From COE1 sp949066965 (lineage in GTDB: Bacteria; Bacillota; Clostridia; Lachnospirales; Lachnospiraceae): a DNA stretch of 64,000 nt. Location: the NCBI GenBank assembly GCA_949066965.1, contig CARTDA010000009.1, forward strand, positions 1 to 64,000, in the 5' to 3' direction. The first letter of the stretch is position 1; each line of letters begins with the position of its first letter. Of the stretch, positions 47,804-58,200 are shown piece after piece. Under the pieces are notes generated by a model, which ran no database searches, had not been told where the DNA came from, and saw only the letters and a list, made by a program, of their open reading frames with translations. A program made the translations under genes and the position numbers.

Positions 47804-49672
47804 TTACAAATTCTGTTTTTTCTTCCTGCGCTTCTCCTGGTACATCAGCGCGTCAACGCTTTTGAGCAGGTCCTCAAATTCAAGTTCTTCATTTCCGCTG
47901 GTAACGAGAATGCCAAGGCTTGCCGAGACTGTGTAGGGATTGCCTGCCCTGCTGTTGTACTCTTCAAGCCAGTTTTTCATTTTTTCACGTATGGCACCGA
48001 TGGCATAATCCCCCTCCATGACAGCAAGCATCTCATCGCCCCCGAACCGGACGCACAGTGCATCCTCCGGGCAGCTGTTTTGCAGCGCCTTTGCCACCGT
48101 ATGAATGGCGTTGTCCCCTGCCGCATGCCCATAGTTGTCGTTGATGCCTTTCAGACCGTCCAAGTCTGCCAGCACGACTGTAACATTGCCCTCTTTTTCC
48201 CACACGCGTTTCATCAGTTTCTCAAACTCGCGGTTAAAACCAAGGCGGTTGTACAGCCCGGTCAGCGAATCGTGAATGTAAATATGCTCAATCTGACCGG
48301 TCAGGTAGTTCTGGTAGCGTTTGTTCAGCAGTCCGCCAATGCCCATATCGACAGCCGCCACAATCTGCGGAATCTTGGTGTAATCCGTATTGTCGCAGCT
48401 TTTGTAGCAAAAACAGGCATACCCAAAAGTGACATTCATGAAGTCAAGCTCCATAAATATCAGCGGGTGTTTCCGCTCCAGCAGTTCGTCAAGCTTCGGC
48501 ATAATGTCCCTGCGCGCAAACTTCATTGGCACAAACGGCTTTGGCGCCTCCGCGTTATACAGGATATACATCTCGTCGTCAAAGCCGTCCTGGTGGATCG
48601 TCATCGGGTCAACGGAATCATCCGTGCACCACTGGTTCAGGAAACAGCACATATGGTTCATGACACGGTGCCCCATCATTGCCGGAACCTCCTCGATATG
48701 CCTGCATCCCTGCATGTCCTCTGCAATCTGCGTCAGCACATGGTTATCGTCCTGATAGCGGTAAAAGCGGCTGTTGAGCTGGCTGAAATCATCCAGTATG
48801 TCTATCTTTGAACTGTATGCACAGCCGCAGGACTCCGAAATCATCAGCCTTGGCAGCGCATAATATTCACCCTCCGGCGTTCCTTTCTGAATCAGATCTG
48901 CCACCGTGCCCGCAAGCTCCCTGAAATCACAGAAACTTGTCGTGATTCTCGGCTCTGTCAGGTGGATTTCCTCGATTCCGTCAAAACCTGTTATGATGAC
49001 ATCCTCCGGCACACGGTAGCCGTTCTTTTTGAGCAGCGCGGCAACGTTAATTGCCATGATGTCATTGGCACAGATAATTGCCTGCGGCATATCCCTGCTG
49101 TCAATGAGCCGCTGGGCTGCCTTGATGGTGGGGCGCGCCCAGAAATCGCCGTAGCTTACCATGCTCTCACTGTCAAATGCAATTCCGTATTCCTTCAAAA
49201 TCATGGCAAATATCCCGAGACGTTCCTCGGAAAACGGATTGCCGCGGCTTCCTGCCATAAAATGCAGCTTCCTGGGTCTATGCACTTCCATCACATGCCT
49301 GACAATCTCCTCAAACCCTGTCCTGTAATCAAACCGCACGCTGGTGCAGCCGTCACACTGCCCATCAACCACAATTATGGGAACGCCCGCTGCCTTCGCC
49401 CCGCTGATAATGTGCTCTGTCACTGTCCGGCTTTTTATTTTCTCGTCCATGATAACGACCGTGTCAACGATGGAATAGTCTATCAGGTCAAAAACCAGTG
49501 TCTCCGAATCCTTAATAGTGTCGCTCCATGCCATGTCCGTACTCATATGGTAAATAAAAATCCTATACCCATGCTTGTTGAGCTTATCGTTAAGCTCCGT
49601 GATAAAGCTGATACTTGAAGCATCCTGAATTGCCGACAGACACAATGCTATGACTTTATAACCGTTCAGCAT
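47804..49672 (-). CDS. Cytosolic sugar-binding-domain/GGDEF diguanylate cyclase
   Basis: 622 residues, no membrane segment or signal peptide. The N-terminal ~285 residues have the LacI/GalR-type periplasmic-binding fold (VIALCLSAIQDASSISFITEL ... AIICANDIMAINVAALLKKNGY ... VIITGFDGIEEIHL) but no HTH. A middle helical region of ~165 residues follows, then a GGDEF domain (about 455-620) with DSLTGLYNRLGF and RFGGDEMLAVME; the metal and catalytic residues of the GGD(E)E loop are kept. It should make c-di-GMP in response to a small ligand, presumably a sugar. The ATG at 49672 has a GGTGGGGG site. It lies between two GH16 genes. Confidence 0.88.
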   Translation of the reverse strand: MLNGYKVIALCLSAIQDASSISFITELNDKLNKHGYRIFIYHMSTDMAWSDTIKDSETLVFDLIDYSIVDTVVIMDEKIKSRTVTEHIISGAKAAGVPIIVVDGQCDGCTSVRFDYRTGFEEIVRHVMEVHRPRKLHFMAGSRGNPFSEERLGIFAMILKEYGIAFDSESMVSYGDFWARPTIKAAQRLIDSRDMPQAIICANDIMAINVAALLKKNGYRVPEDVIITGFDGIEEIHLTEPRITTSFCDFRELAGTVADLIQKGTPEGEYYALPRLMISESCGCAYSSKIDILDDFSQLNSRFYRYQDDNHVLTQIAEDMQGCRHIEEVPAMMGHRVMNHMCCFLNQWCTDDSVDPMTIHQDGFDDEMYILYNAEAPKPFVPMKFARRDIMPKLDELLERKHPLIFMELDFMNVTFGYACFCYKSCDNTDYTKIPQIVAAVDMGIGGLLNKRYQNYLTGQIEHIYIHDSLTGLYNRLGFNREFEKLMKRVWEKEGNVTVVLADLDGLKGINDNYGHAAGDNAIHTVAKALQNSCPEDALCVRFGGDEMLAVMEGDYAIGAIREKMKNWLEEYNSRAGNPYTVSASLGILVTSGNEELEFEDLLKSVDALMYQEKRRKKKQNL

Positions 49673-49705
49673 ATCTATCCCCCACCCTCCATATTTTGAA
49701 AAACC

Positions 49706-49736
49706 GAGCAGGGAAATGTCCATCTTCCCTGCTCGT
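49706..49736. repeat. Partial two-hairpin repeat (family 2, locus 5)
   Basis: GAGCAGGGAA (49706-49715) and TTCCCTGCTC (49725-49734) form a perfect 10-bp stem followed by GTGTAC, the other end of the element; the second hairpin is deleted. It lies in the 79-bp gap between the GH16 lipoprotein and the GGDEF gene and could weaken read-through. Confidence 0.75.
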
Positions 49737-49751
49737 GTACTGGTTTTGTTC

Positions 49752-52211
49752 CTACTGTGGTTGTGTTTCCTCCAATGTAATGTTGTCAATCACCACGCTG
49801 TGCCTGTCGGATATCTGCTTTCCGCCGACTGCGCCCATGGAGATGCTTAATATTGTGCCCTCGTCTGTGTCGGACTTCATCTCGAACACAATGGCAAAGT
49901 TCTGGTAATCCCCTGTCAGTTCCGCCATGTGCTCGCCGGAGTATGCCGTCCAGTCCTCGGCGCCGTTTGCATCCTTGTGTCTGGATCCGTCCTTTTGCAG
50001 CGCGTACATGATTGTCCTGTCCTTTGTTGACTTGGCGTCAAATGCAAGCTTGTACCATTTGCCTTTCTCAAGCTTAATATCGTTCTGCTTTAGCTGGATA
50101 TGCCAGCCCTCCGAGCCTGTATCCGCGATATCCATCGCAAAGGCGTTGTCCTCGTTCAGGGCATCCACGATATAGTCCGCAACCTTTGCCGCGTCGTGGA
50201 TATAGACCTCATACCCTGTCATGCCGCTTGAAAAATCACCGTTTACGAGAATGCTGTCCTCTCGGACGCGCACGTTGTCGATATAGTATATGCCTGCACT
50301 CCCAAACAGGAAGCAAAGCTCCGCATCTTTTAAGGACTCCGGTGTCTCAAACTCATACTTAAAAGCCGTCTTATCTGTTGTCAGTTCACTGTCAAATGCC
50401 TGTCCGGCAATGGTAGTCTGCATTGTCCCCGCCTTTTCCGCATAAGCGTCAAAGCTTAAGATAAACTTCCTTCCGCCTGTAATTGCGACCGGTTTCTGGC
50501 TTACGATGACCTTATTCAGGGACGACTCCGAAAGCTCTGTCTCCGGCACTGTCACCATAAGTTCACGCTCTTTATTGTCCGTTACGGCAACCGTGGCTTC
50601 CTCACACTGCGTGGTGTCCCAGTCCCAGTAGGCAAGCCGCCTTCTGTCCGGGTCATTTCCCTCGCTGAACGCTCCGTTATACACGTAATTGCCATCAGGC
50701 AGTACGGTTTTTTCCGTCTTTGCCGCCTCGCCTGCCTTTTCCAGACGGACATTGCTGACATGGACGGCTGCTATCGAGCCCTGGTTTCCAAGGTTGAACT
50801 CAATCCTGCCATTTGCGTCGCTGTCCGCTGTCATGTCAAACAGATGCTCATAAGACTGCTTTTCTGTCGTCAGCTCCACCGTCGTGTCCTCCAGGTAACG
50901 GATATATCCCTTGTCCGGCGCTGTCACGTTTGTAATCATGGTGCGCGCCTCGTCTGCACAGGCATCATATGTGAGCCTGTACTTTGCGCCCTTCTCCATC
51001 GGCATGCCTGCCTGGACAATCTGCACGCCGTAATTCACCGTGCCTGCACTCTCGGACGTGATATGCAGCGCATTGTCAGATATCTCGGTCTCGCCCTTGC
51101 CGCCTTCCGCCAGGAGCAGCCGCCAGTGCGAATCTTCTTTTGTCATGTCCTCCGCCTCTGAGAAATCGCCGTTTACGGCATAGTTTCCTGTCTCGTCAGG
51201 CTCGCCGAGGCTGATTTCGTTTTCCGGTTTTGTGACATTGGTGTCATAACTGTCCTTCTCATATACCCGCACATAGTCAATGACAAACTGCGCATTCTCC
51301 TCAAATACGTCGTCATCATCGGGATATCCTACCCAGCTGCCGCCGACTGCGAGGTTAAGTATCATGTAAAACGGCTGGTCGTATGGCGCGGGATAGGCGA
51401 CTTCGCCAAAACCCTCTTTTTTTGTGAACCAGTCATTCACGCTTCCTATCATCTTACCGTCAACGTAGAAACGGAATTCGCCGGGATCCCACTCACATGC
51501 AAATACGTGGAACGCCTCACCGAAATTTTCTTCTCCTGCCGCTATCTGGTAAGAGGACTGTTCCTGTGTATGCGGCTCTCCGAAATGGAGCGTGCTGTAT
51601 GTTGTGGTCAGCTCGCTGCCGTGCACCTCCATGATGTCTATCTCGCCGCACTTTGGCCACTGCCCATAATACCCCTCTTCTGTCGGCATCATCCAGAATG
51701 CAGGCAGAAAGCCTTTTCCACTTGGCACCTTTGCCCTTGCCTCAAACCTTCCGTACTGAAAATCGTGTTTGCCCTGCGTGTTGATTCTGCCTGATGTGTA
51801 ATACGGCTTGCCGTCAATAATCTCCTTGAGCGCCTGGATATACAGTTTTCCGTCCTTCACGTAGGTATTCTTCTCGGAATCCACATATTCCTGCAGCTCG
51901 GCATTGACCCAGCCCGGCTCATGGTACTCAAAATTCCAGTCGTCCATGTTCAGCCTGTCACCCTCAAACTCGTCTTCCCAGACAAGCTTATAGTCCGAAT
52001 TTACTGTTGCTTCTGTTCCCACTGTCCAACCTCCAGATTCATGCCCGTCGGGACATTCGTTTTTGACTTCATTGTCTGCTGTATCTGTCACGGCTTCCCC
52101 GGCAGTACTGCCGGGAGGCGCATCCTGGGTTGTTGTCCCGCAGCCTCCCGCAGCCAGCGCCAGCGCAAGTGTCACAGACAGCAGTTTTCCTGCATTTGGT
52201 TTCTTTCTCAA
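49752..52211 (-). CDS. GH16 endo-beta-1,3-glucanase lipoprotein with three CBM4_9 modules
   Basis: 819 residues. It starts with TTG (GAGGAG 7 nt upstream; no ATG precedes the signal sequence). Lipobox AAGGC with Cys24. GH16 domain about 73-325, laminarinase type, with GEIDIMEVHG near 189 and the WVGYPDDDDVFEENAQ loop. Three CBM4_9 sandwiches start at about 342 (NYAVNGDFSEAEDM), 507 (NYVYNGAFSEG) and 653 (SILVNGDFSSG). Surface-held enzyme cutting beta-1,3-glucan such as laminarin or callose. It shares its GH16-CBM-CBM-CBM block, nearly residue by residue, with the giant protein upstream in the operon. Confidence 0.93.
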   Translation of the reverse strand: MRKKPNAGKLLSVTLALALAAGGCGTTTQDAPPGSTAGEAVTDTADNEVKNECPDGHESGGWTVGTEATVNSDYKLVWEDEFEGDRLNMDDWNFEYHEPGWVNAELQEYVDSEKNTYVKDGKLYIQALKEIIDGKPYYTSGRINTQGKHDFQYGRFEARAKVPSGKGFLPAFWMMPTEEGYYGQWPKCGEIDIMEVHGSELTTTYSTLHFGEPHTQEQSSYQIAAGEENFGEAFHVFACEWDPGEFRFYVDGKMIGSVNDWFTKKEGFGEVAYPAPYDQPFYMILNLAVGGSWVGYPDDDDVFEENAQFVIDYVRVYEKDSYDTNVTKPENEISLGEPDETGNYAVNGDFSEAEDMTKEDSHWRLLLAEGGKGETEISDNALHITSESAGTVNYGVQIVQAGMPMEKGAKYRLTYDACADEARTMITNVTAPDKGYIRYLEDTTVELTTEKQSYEHLFDMTADSDANGRIEFNLGNQGSIAAVHVSNVRLEKAGEAAKTEKTVLPDGNYVYNGAFSEGNDPDRRRLAYWDWDTTQCEEATVAVTDNKERELMVTVPETELSESSLNKVIVSQKPVAITGGRKFILSFDAYAEKAGTMQTTIAGQAFDSELTTDKTAFKYEFETPESLKDAELCFLFGSAGIYYIDNVRVREDSILVNGDFSSGMTGYEVYIHDAAKVADYIVDALNEDNAFAMDIADTGSEGWHIQLKQNDIKLEKGKWYKLAFDAKSTKDRTIMYALQKDGSRHKDANGAEDWTAYSGEHMAELTGDYQNFAIVFEMKSDTDEGTILSISMGAVGGKQISDRHSVVIDNITLEETQPQ

Positions 52212-52258
52212 CTGTGTTCTCCTCTTGCCTTTGGCAGTTTATTTGTGTTTAGAGCGGT

Positions 52259-55200
52259 CTAAAAATCTTTTGATTCCGTCTCTTCCGATTCCTCGGTTTC
52301 AGCTGTTTCTGGTTCCTCAGTTTCCCTGGATTCGGTTGATTCTGTCTCTTCTGATTCCTCGGTTTCAGTTGTTTTTGTCTCTTCTGGTTCCTCAGTTTCA
52401 GTCGTTTGTGTTTCCTCAACCTCCTCAGTTTCTGTCGTTTCTGTTTCCCCGACCTCCTCAGTTTCTGTCGTTTCTGTTTCCTCAGACTCCTGAGCAGCGG
52501 TTTTTTGTTCTTCATCACCGGATTCTGCCCCGCTGACTTTTACAACACTAATATCAGATATCTCAATTGTTGATACTGGTGTTTCTTTATCTGCAATCTT
52601 GCCCATTGAAATTGCAAATATAATCTCGTTGCTTGTGTCCGCACTTACTGTCAAATTGTAATTTACTTCCCTAACCTCATCCGCAGTCAGTTCAATATCC
52701 TCTCCACCATACCACGGAGTATTACTTGGTGGCATAAATGAATACTTGATTGTTCTTGCGGCCGACGACTTTATCTTCATCGTAATCTGATACTTTGCCC
52801 CTTTTTCCAATGTCAGGCTTTCTGTGTATCTGAGTTTAATATCCCAGTCGTTTTGACCAACATTGGTAATGGTGAACACTGCCTTTCCGTTCTCAAAGTT
52901 TGCTTCTGCCGCAGCATCTGAACCAACTTCTTTTGTCCAGTGCGTCTCGCCTTCTGCAAAATCACCGTTCTGAATCAGGTTATCGCCTGCCGGAGCAGGA
53001 TCCGGATCCGGTTTTTCTGGTGTCTCTGTGCTTCCGCTTATCTTCACAACGCTGATGTCCTCAATCTCGATTACTGCTGGCGGTGTGTCTTCATTTTCAA
53101 TCTTGCCCATTGAAATGGCAAATGTAATCTTCTCACTTGTGTCCTTATCTACCGTAAATTCATAGGATACTGTTTTGGCTTCATTTGCTTCCAGTGAAAG
53201 ATCCTCTCCTCCATAATAAGCATATGACTCATTCATAAATGAATACTTGACTGTCCTTGCAGCAGTAGAAGTTACCTTCATCTGAACCTGATACTTTGCA
53301 CCCTTCTCCAGTTTCAAAAGATCACTGTACCTGAGTTTGATATTCCAATCCGCGCTTCCGACATTGGTAATGTCAAATGTTGCCTTTTTCCCTTCAAAAC
53401 TTGGTGTCGCTTCAGCCGGGGAAATGATTTCCGGTGTCCAGTGTTCTTCTCCTGCCGCAAAGTCACCATTCTGAATCAGGCTATCGCCTGCAGGAGCCGG
53501 GTCTGGGTCAGAATTATCCGGTATCTCTGTCTTTCCGTCAAATCCCTCTATCTCCTTTGGTGTCTCCTCCTCCGGATCTGCCGCTGTGCCTTCTTCAACC
53601 TTGATGACATTGATGTTCGTAATTTCAATCGCATGCGGCGTATTCGTTTCGGCAAACTTACCCATGGAGAGCTGGAACGCAAGACTGCCTGTAAAGTCGC
53701 CTTCTACCGTCACGATTCTGCTTACTTTTTTCAGTTTATTTGCATGCAGCTCAATCAGTTCTGTCGCGGCGCGCGGCTGATACGTGCTGTCCTGGAATTC
53801 AGCCTTCACGCTCCTGTCAATGGATGAAACGATGTTGAAGCTTACTTTATATTTTGCTCCTTTTTCCATATCCAGGTTTTCCTGTTTGAGCACTACGTTC
53901 CAAAGCTCGTTTCCGGCATTGGTGATTTCGTACCTTAACCACTTACCCGCATCATCTTCCTGAATCTTTCTTGTGACATCGGCGCCCTCATTAGTATCCT
54001 GATAATAATTACTCCACTCATTCTCCCCATCTGCAAAGCTGCCGTTTCGAATCAGCGGTTCCGCTGGGTTCTCACCCTTCACTGGCGGTTTTACGGTACA
54101 AGCCGTCTCTGTCTCTTCATCAGCCACTGCATCGTCGTTTCCTTTTACAATGCTGACATTTGTAATTTCAACGGCATGTTCTCCTAAGTCTGCACCCTCT
54201 GTATTGCCCAGCAGAATCCGGAATGTGACTGCCCCATCCGTGTACTTCTCACCTAATGTCATCATCCGGCTGACTGCCTTTTTCATATCTTTTGTCAGGC
54301 TGATGGTCTCCCTGCCGCATTCTTCGCCACTGGCGTTTAAAAGCACGACTGTTACATTCCTGTCAATGGAAGAAGCTATCTCGAAGTTAACCTTATACTT
54401 CGCACCTTTTTCCATTATAATACCTGCCTGCCCCAGCTGTATATCCCCTTCTGCTGTTCCGGCATTGAAAATCTCGTATCTTGCCTTACTGCCTGTAAAG
54501 GATGTCTCCGCTTCAGCGCCGGCATCCGTATTGACTGTATCAATCCATGGCTCCCTGCCTGCTGCAAAGTCACCATTTTCAACCAGGTCTGTTTCACCGC
54601 CGACCTTCACAACACTGATGTCATCAATCTCGATTGTTGAAACAGGTGTGTCAATTGGCTGTGCCTTGTCATTGTCCTCATAAATCTGCCCCATTGAAAT
54701 GACAAATGTAATTTCCTTATGGGTAGGCTTATCGCCCACTTCGAGCGTAAAATCGACTGCCTTTTCCTCATCTGCAGTCAGGGCAACATCTTCTCCTCCA
54801 TACCAGTCATACGCCGGATTCAGGAACGCATATTTTACGATCCTTGGCTCTGTGGATTTTAATTTCATCTTTACCTGATATGTCGCGCCCTTTTCCAGCT
54901 TCAGCAGTTCCTTATGCTTAAGCTGGATGTGCCAGTCTTCCTCTCCGACATTGGTAATTGTATAAACTGCTTTTCCATCCGCAAAGCTTACCTCGGCTGC
55001 CCCCGGTGATGTCACTGCGTCTTCCCAGTGCTCGCTGCCTGCCTCAAAATCACCGTTTGCAATCAGGTTCCTGCCCGGCTCTACAGGCGTTTCTGGCGGC
55101 TCTTCCTGTGCCTCTGTCTCTTCCAGATTAATATTGTCAATCACTATAGTATGCTTGTCGGATATCTGCTTTCCTCCGACTGCGCCCATCGAAATACTGA

Positions 55201-58200
55201 GTACGGTCTTCGGATCCGTATCGTAATCCATGTGAAATACTTTTTCAAACTTCTGGAACTCTGCTGTCAATGCTGCCCTGGGATTTCCGGAGTACGGCGT
55301 CCAGACATCGTCGCTTGTGCCGTCTCTCTGCAACGCATACATAATCTCCCTGTCCACGGTTGACTTCGCATCAAATGAAAGCTTATACCATTTGTCCTTT
55401 TCGAGCTTAATGCCGCTTTGCTTTAACTGGATGTACCAGTCCTGACTGCCGGTATCGGCGATATCTATGGAGAACGCATCCTTCTCATTTAGCGAGTCCA
55501 CCACATGAGCCGGAACCTTTGCCGCGTCATTTACATAGACCTCATATCCCAGCATTCCGGCAGAGAAGTCACCGTTTACGATCAGGGCATCTTCCCTGAC
55601 TGCCACATTGTCGATATATACCGTGCCCGGTGTTCCAAGCAGGAAACGAAGCGCGGTTCCTTTTAAGTCCGCAGGCGCATCAAACTCGTACCTGAACGTC
55701 TGCTTTTCTGTTGTCAGCGCACTGTCATATGTATTTCCCGCAAGCTCGGTCCTGATTGTCTTTGCCCTGTCTGCATAGGCATCAAAGCTGAAAGCATACT
55801 TCTTTCCTCCACTGACTGCTATGGGGTTCTGGCTCACGACTACCTGGTCCGGCGCCGTCACTGTATCCGGTACCGTCACCTCCAATTCACGCTTGCCGTT
55901 GACAGACACGCTTGTTCCCCTGCCTGTGGCAACGTCCCAATCCCAGTCCCAGTATGCGAGACGAAGCTTGCCCGGCTCATTGCCCTCGTCAAACGATCCG
56001 TTATAGACATAGTTGCCGTCCGGACGCATGCCTTTTTCTTCTTTCTCCGCGCTGCCTTCCTTTACAAGTCTCACATTGGTAATATGGACTGTCGCCAGGG
56101 ATCCCTGGTTTCCAAGGTTAAACTCCACCCTGCCGTTCGGGTCGCTGTCCCCGGTCATGTCAAATATATGCTCATATGTCTTCTTCTCTGTCGTCAGTTC
56201 CACTGTCTTATCATCCAGATAGCGGATATATCCCCTGTCAGGAGCAGAGATGTCGGTAATCATGGTACGCGCCTCGTCTGCCCATGCATCATAACTTAGC
56301 TTGTACTTTGCACCGTTTTCCATCGGCAGGTCTGCCTGCACCAGCTGTACGCCGTAATTTACCGTGCCGGCATTTGTCGATATGATATGCAGCGCATTGT
56401 CGGAAATCTCGGCTGTTGCCGCACCGCCCTCCGCAAACAAAAGACGCCAGTTGGAATCCTCCTTGGACAAATCCTCAACCTTTGAGAAATCGCCATTGAC
56501 AATATAGTTTCCGGTCTCATCCGGATCCCTGAGCTGCACGACGCTCTCCGGCCTGTCAACATCCATGTCATAGTGGTCTTTCTGGTATACCCTGACATAG
56601 TCGATGACAAACTGCGCATTTTCCTCAAATACGGCGTCATCATCCGGATATCCGACCCAGCTGCCGCCGACAGCCAGATTCAGTATCATGTAAAACGGCT
56701 GGTCATAAGGCGCAGGATAAGCGACCTTTCCAAATCCCGGTTTCTGGGTAAACCAGTCATTCACGGTGTAAGTCAGCACATCATCCACATAGAAGCGGAA
56801 CTCGCCCGGATCCCACTCGCAGGCAAACACATGGAACCCTTCCCCGAAATTTGCCGCTCCTGCGGGCAATGTATAGCTGCCCTGCTTCTGCGTGTGCGGT
56901 TCTCCGAAATGGAGTGTCGAATAGCTTGTGTCGAGCGCGCTTCCGTGTACTTCCATGATATCAATCTCACCGCACTTTGGCCACTGTCCATAGTAACTTT
57001 CGTTCTCGGGCATCATCCAGAATGCAGGCAGGAAGCCTTTTCCGCTTGGCACCTTTGCCCTTACCTCAAATCTGCCGTACTGGAACGTATGCTTGCTCTG
57101 CGTATTGATTCTGCCGGATGTATAATATGGCTTGCCGTCGCGCATTTCCTTAAGCGCCTGGATATAGAGCATTCCATCCTTGACGTAGGTATTGTTCGGA
57201 GAGTCGCCATACTCCTGTAATTCCGCATTTACCCATCCGGGTTCATGATATTCAAAATTCCAGTCATTCAGATTGAGCGTGTCAAACTCATCCGCCCAGA
57301 CGAGGTCGCCCTTCTCATAGGAACCAGCGCCCCCTGCCGTTGCCTTTGCCGGAATGGTTCTGGTATTTTCTGCGCCGCAGCGGCTGCATACCTGTTTTTC
57401 AAGTCCTGCCGAATGCGCCGTTGCCTTGACTTCCATCATCCATCTGCCAAACTGATGACCCAGCGGCTGTTCGATGTCCTGTGTCTTTGACTCGCATTTC
57501 GGACAGTATTTTGTCGCAAGACCGCTCTTATCACATGTAACTGTCCTGACATCGCGCTTCTCGTCCACCTTATCCTGCGGCACCGTTCCCCACTCATGCT
57601 CACAGTCTGTCACATACACATAGCAGCTTTCGGACACGCCGTTTGCCGTTATCGTGATTTCCGCCATGCCCGCTTTCTTTCCTGTGATATTGCCCTTATT
57701 ATCCACTTTGACAATCTTTGTGTTTTTCGACTTGAACTTCGTGGTCTGGGCTGCGCCGACAACATCGACATCAATTCTGTCCTGTCCGCTTGTCTTCAGC
57801 ACATAATAATACTTTTCAGGCGTTACCTGTGTCTCTTTTACCCGGATCCAGCATTTTGCCGCCACGCCGTTTGCCGTAGCGGTAACAAGTGTCTGCCCTT
57901 CGCCTACGGCAGTTACCTTGCCGTTTGCCGCCACTTTTGCAACGTCCTCATTGCTGCTGCTCCACACAGCCTTTTTCTGTGGTCCGTCCACAACAGCCTT
58001 TAACGTAACCTGGTTGTTTTTGCCTTTTGTGTACAGCGTATACTCGCTCTGTTTGAGTGCAATCGTCGGCGTATACTCGTCAACGGTTATGGATACCGTA
58101 TCCTCGACACCGTTTGCAGCTGCCGTAATGACTGCCGTGCCCGGTTTCTTTGCCGTAATCTTTCCCTTGCTTACCGAAACGACCTTGGGATTGCTGCTTT

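Noticed and set aside
47741..48811. 356-codon plus-strand frame
   Set aside because: Antisense shadow of the GGDEF protein gene, without recognisable domains.
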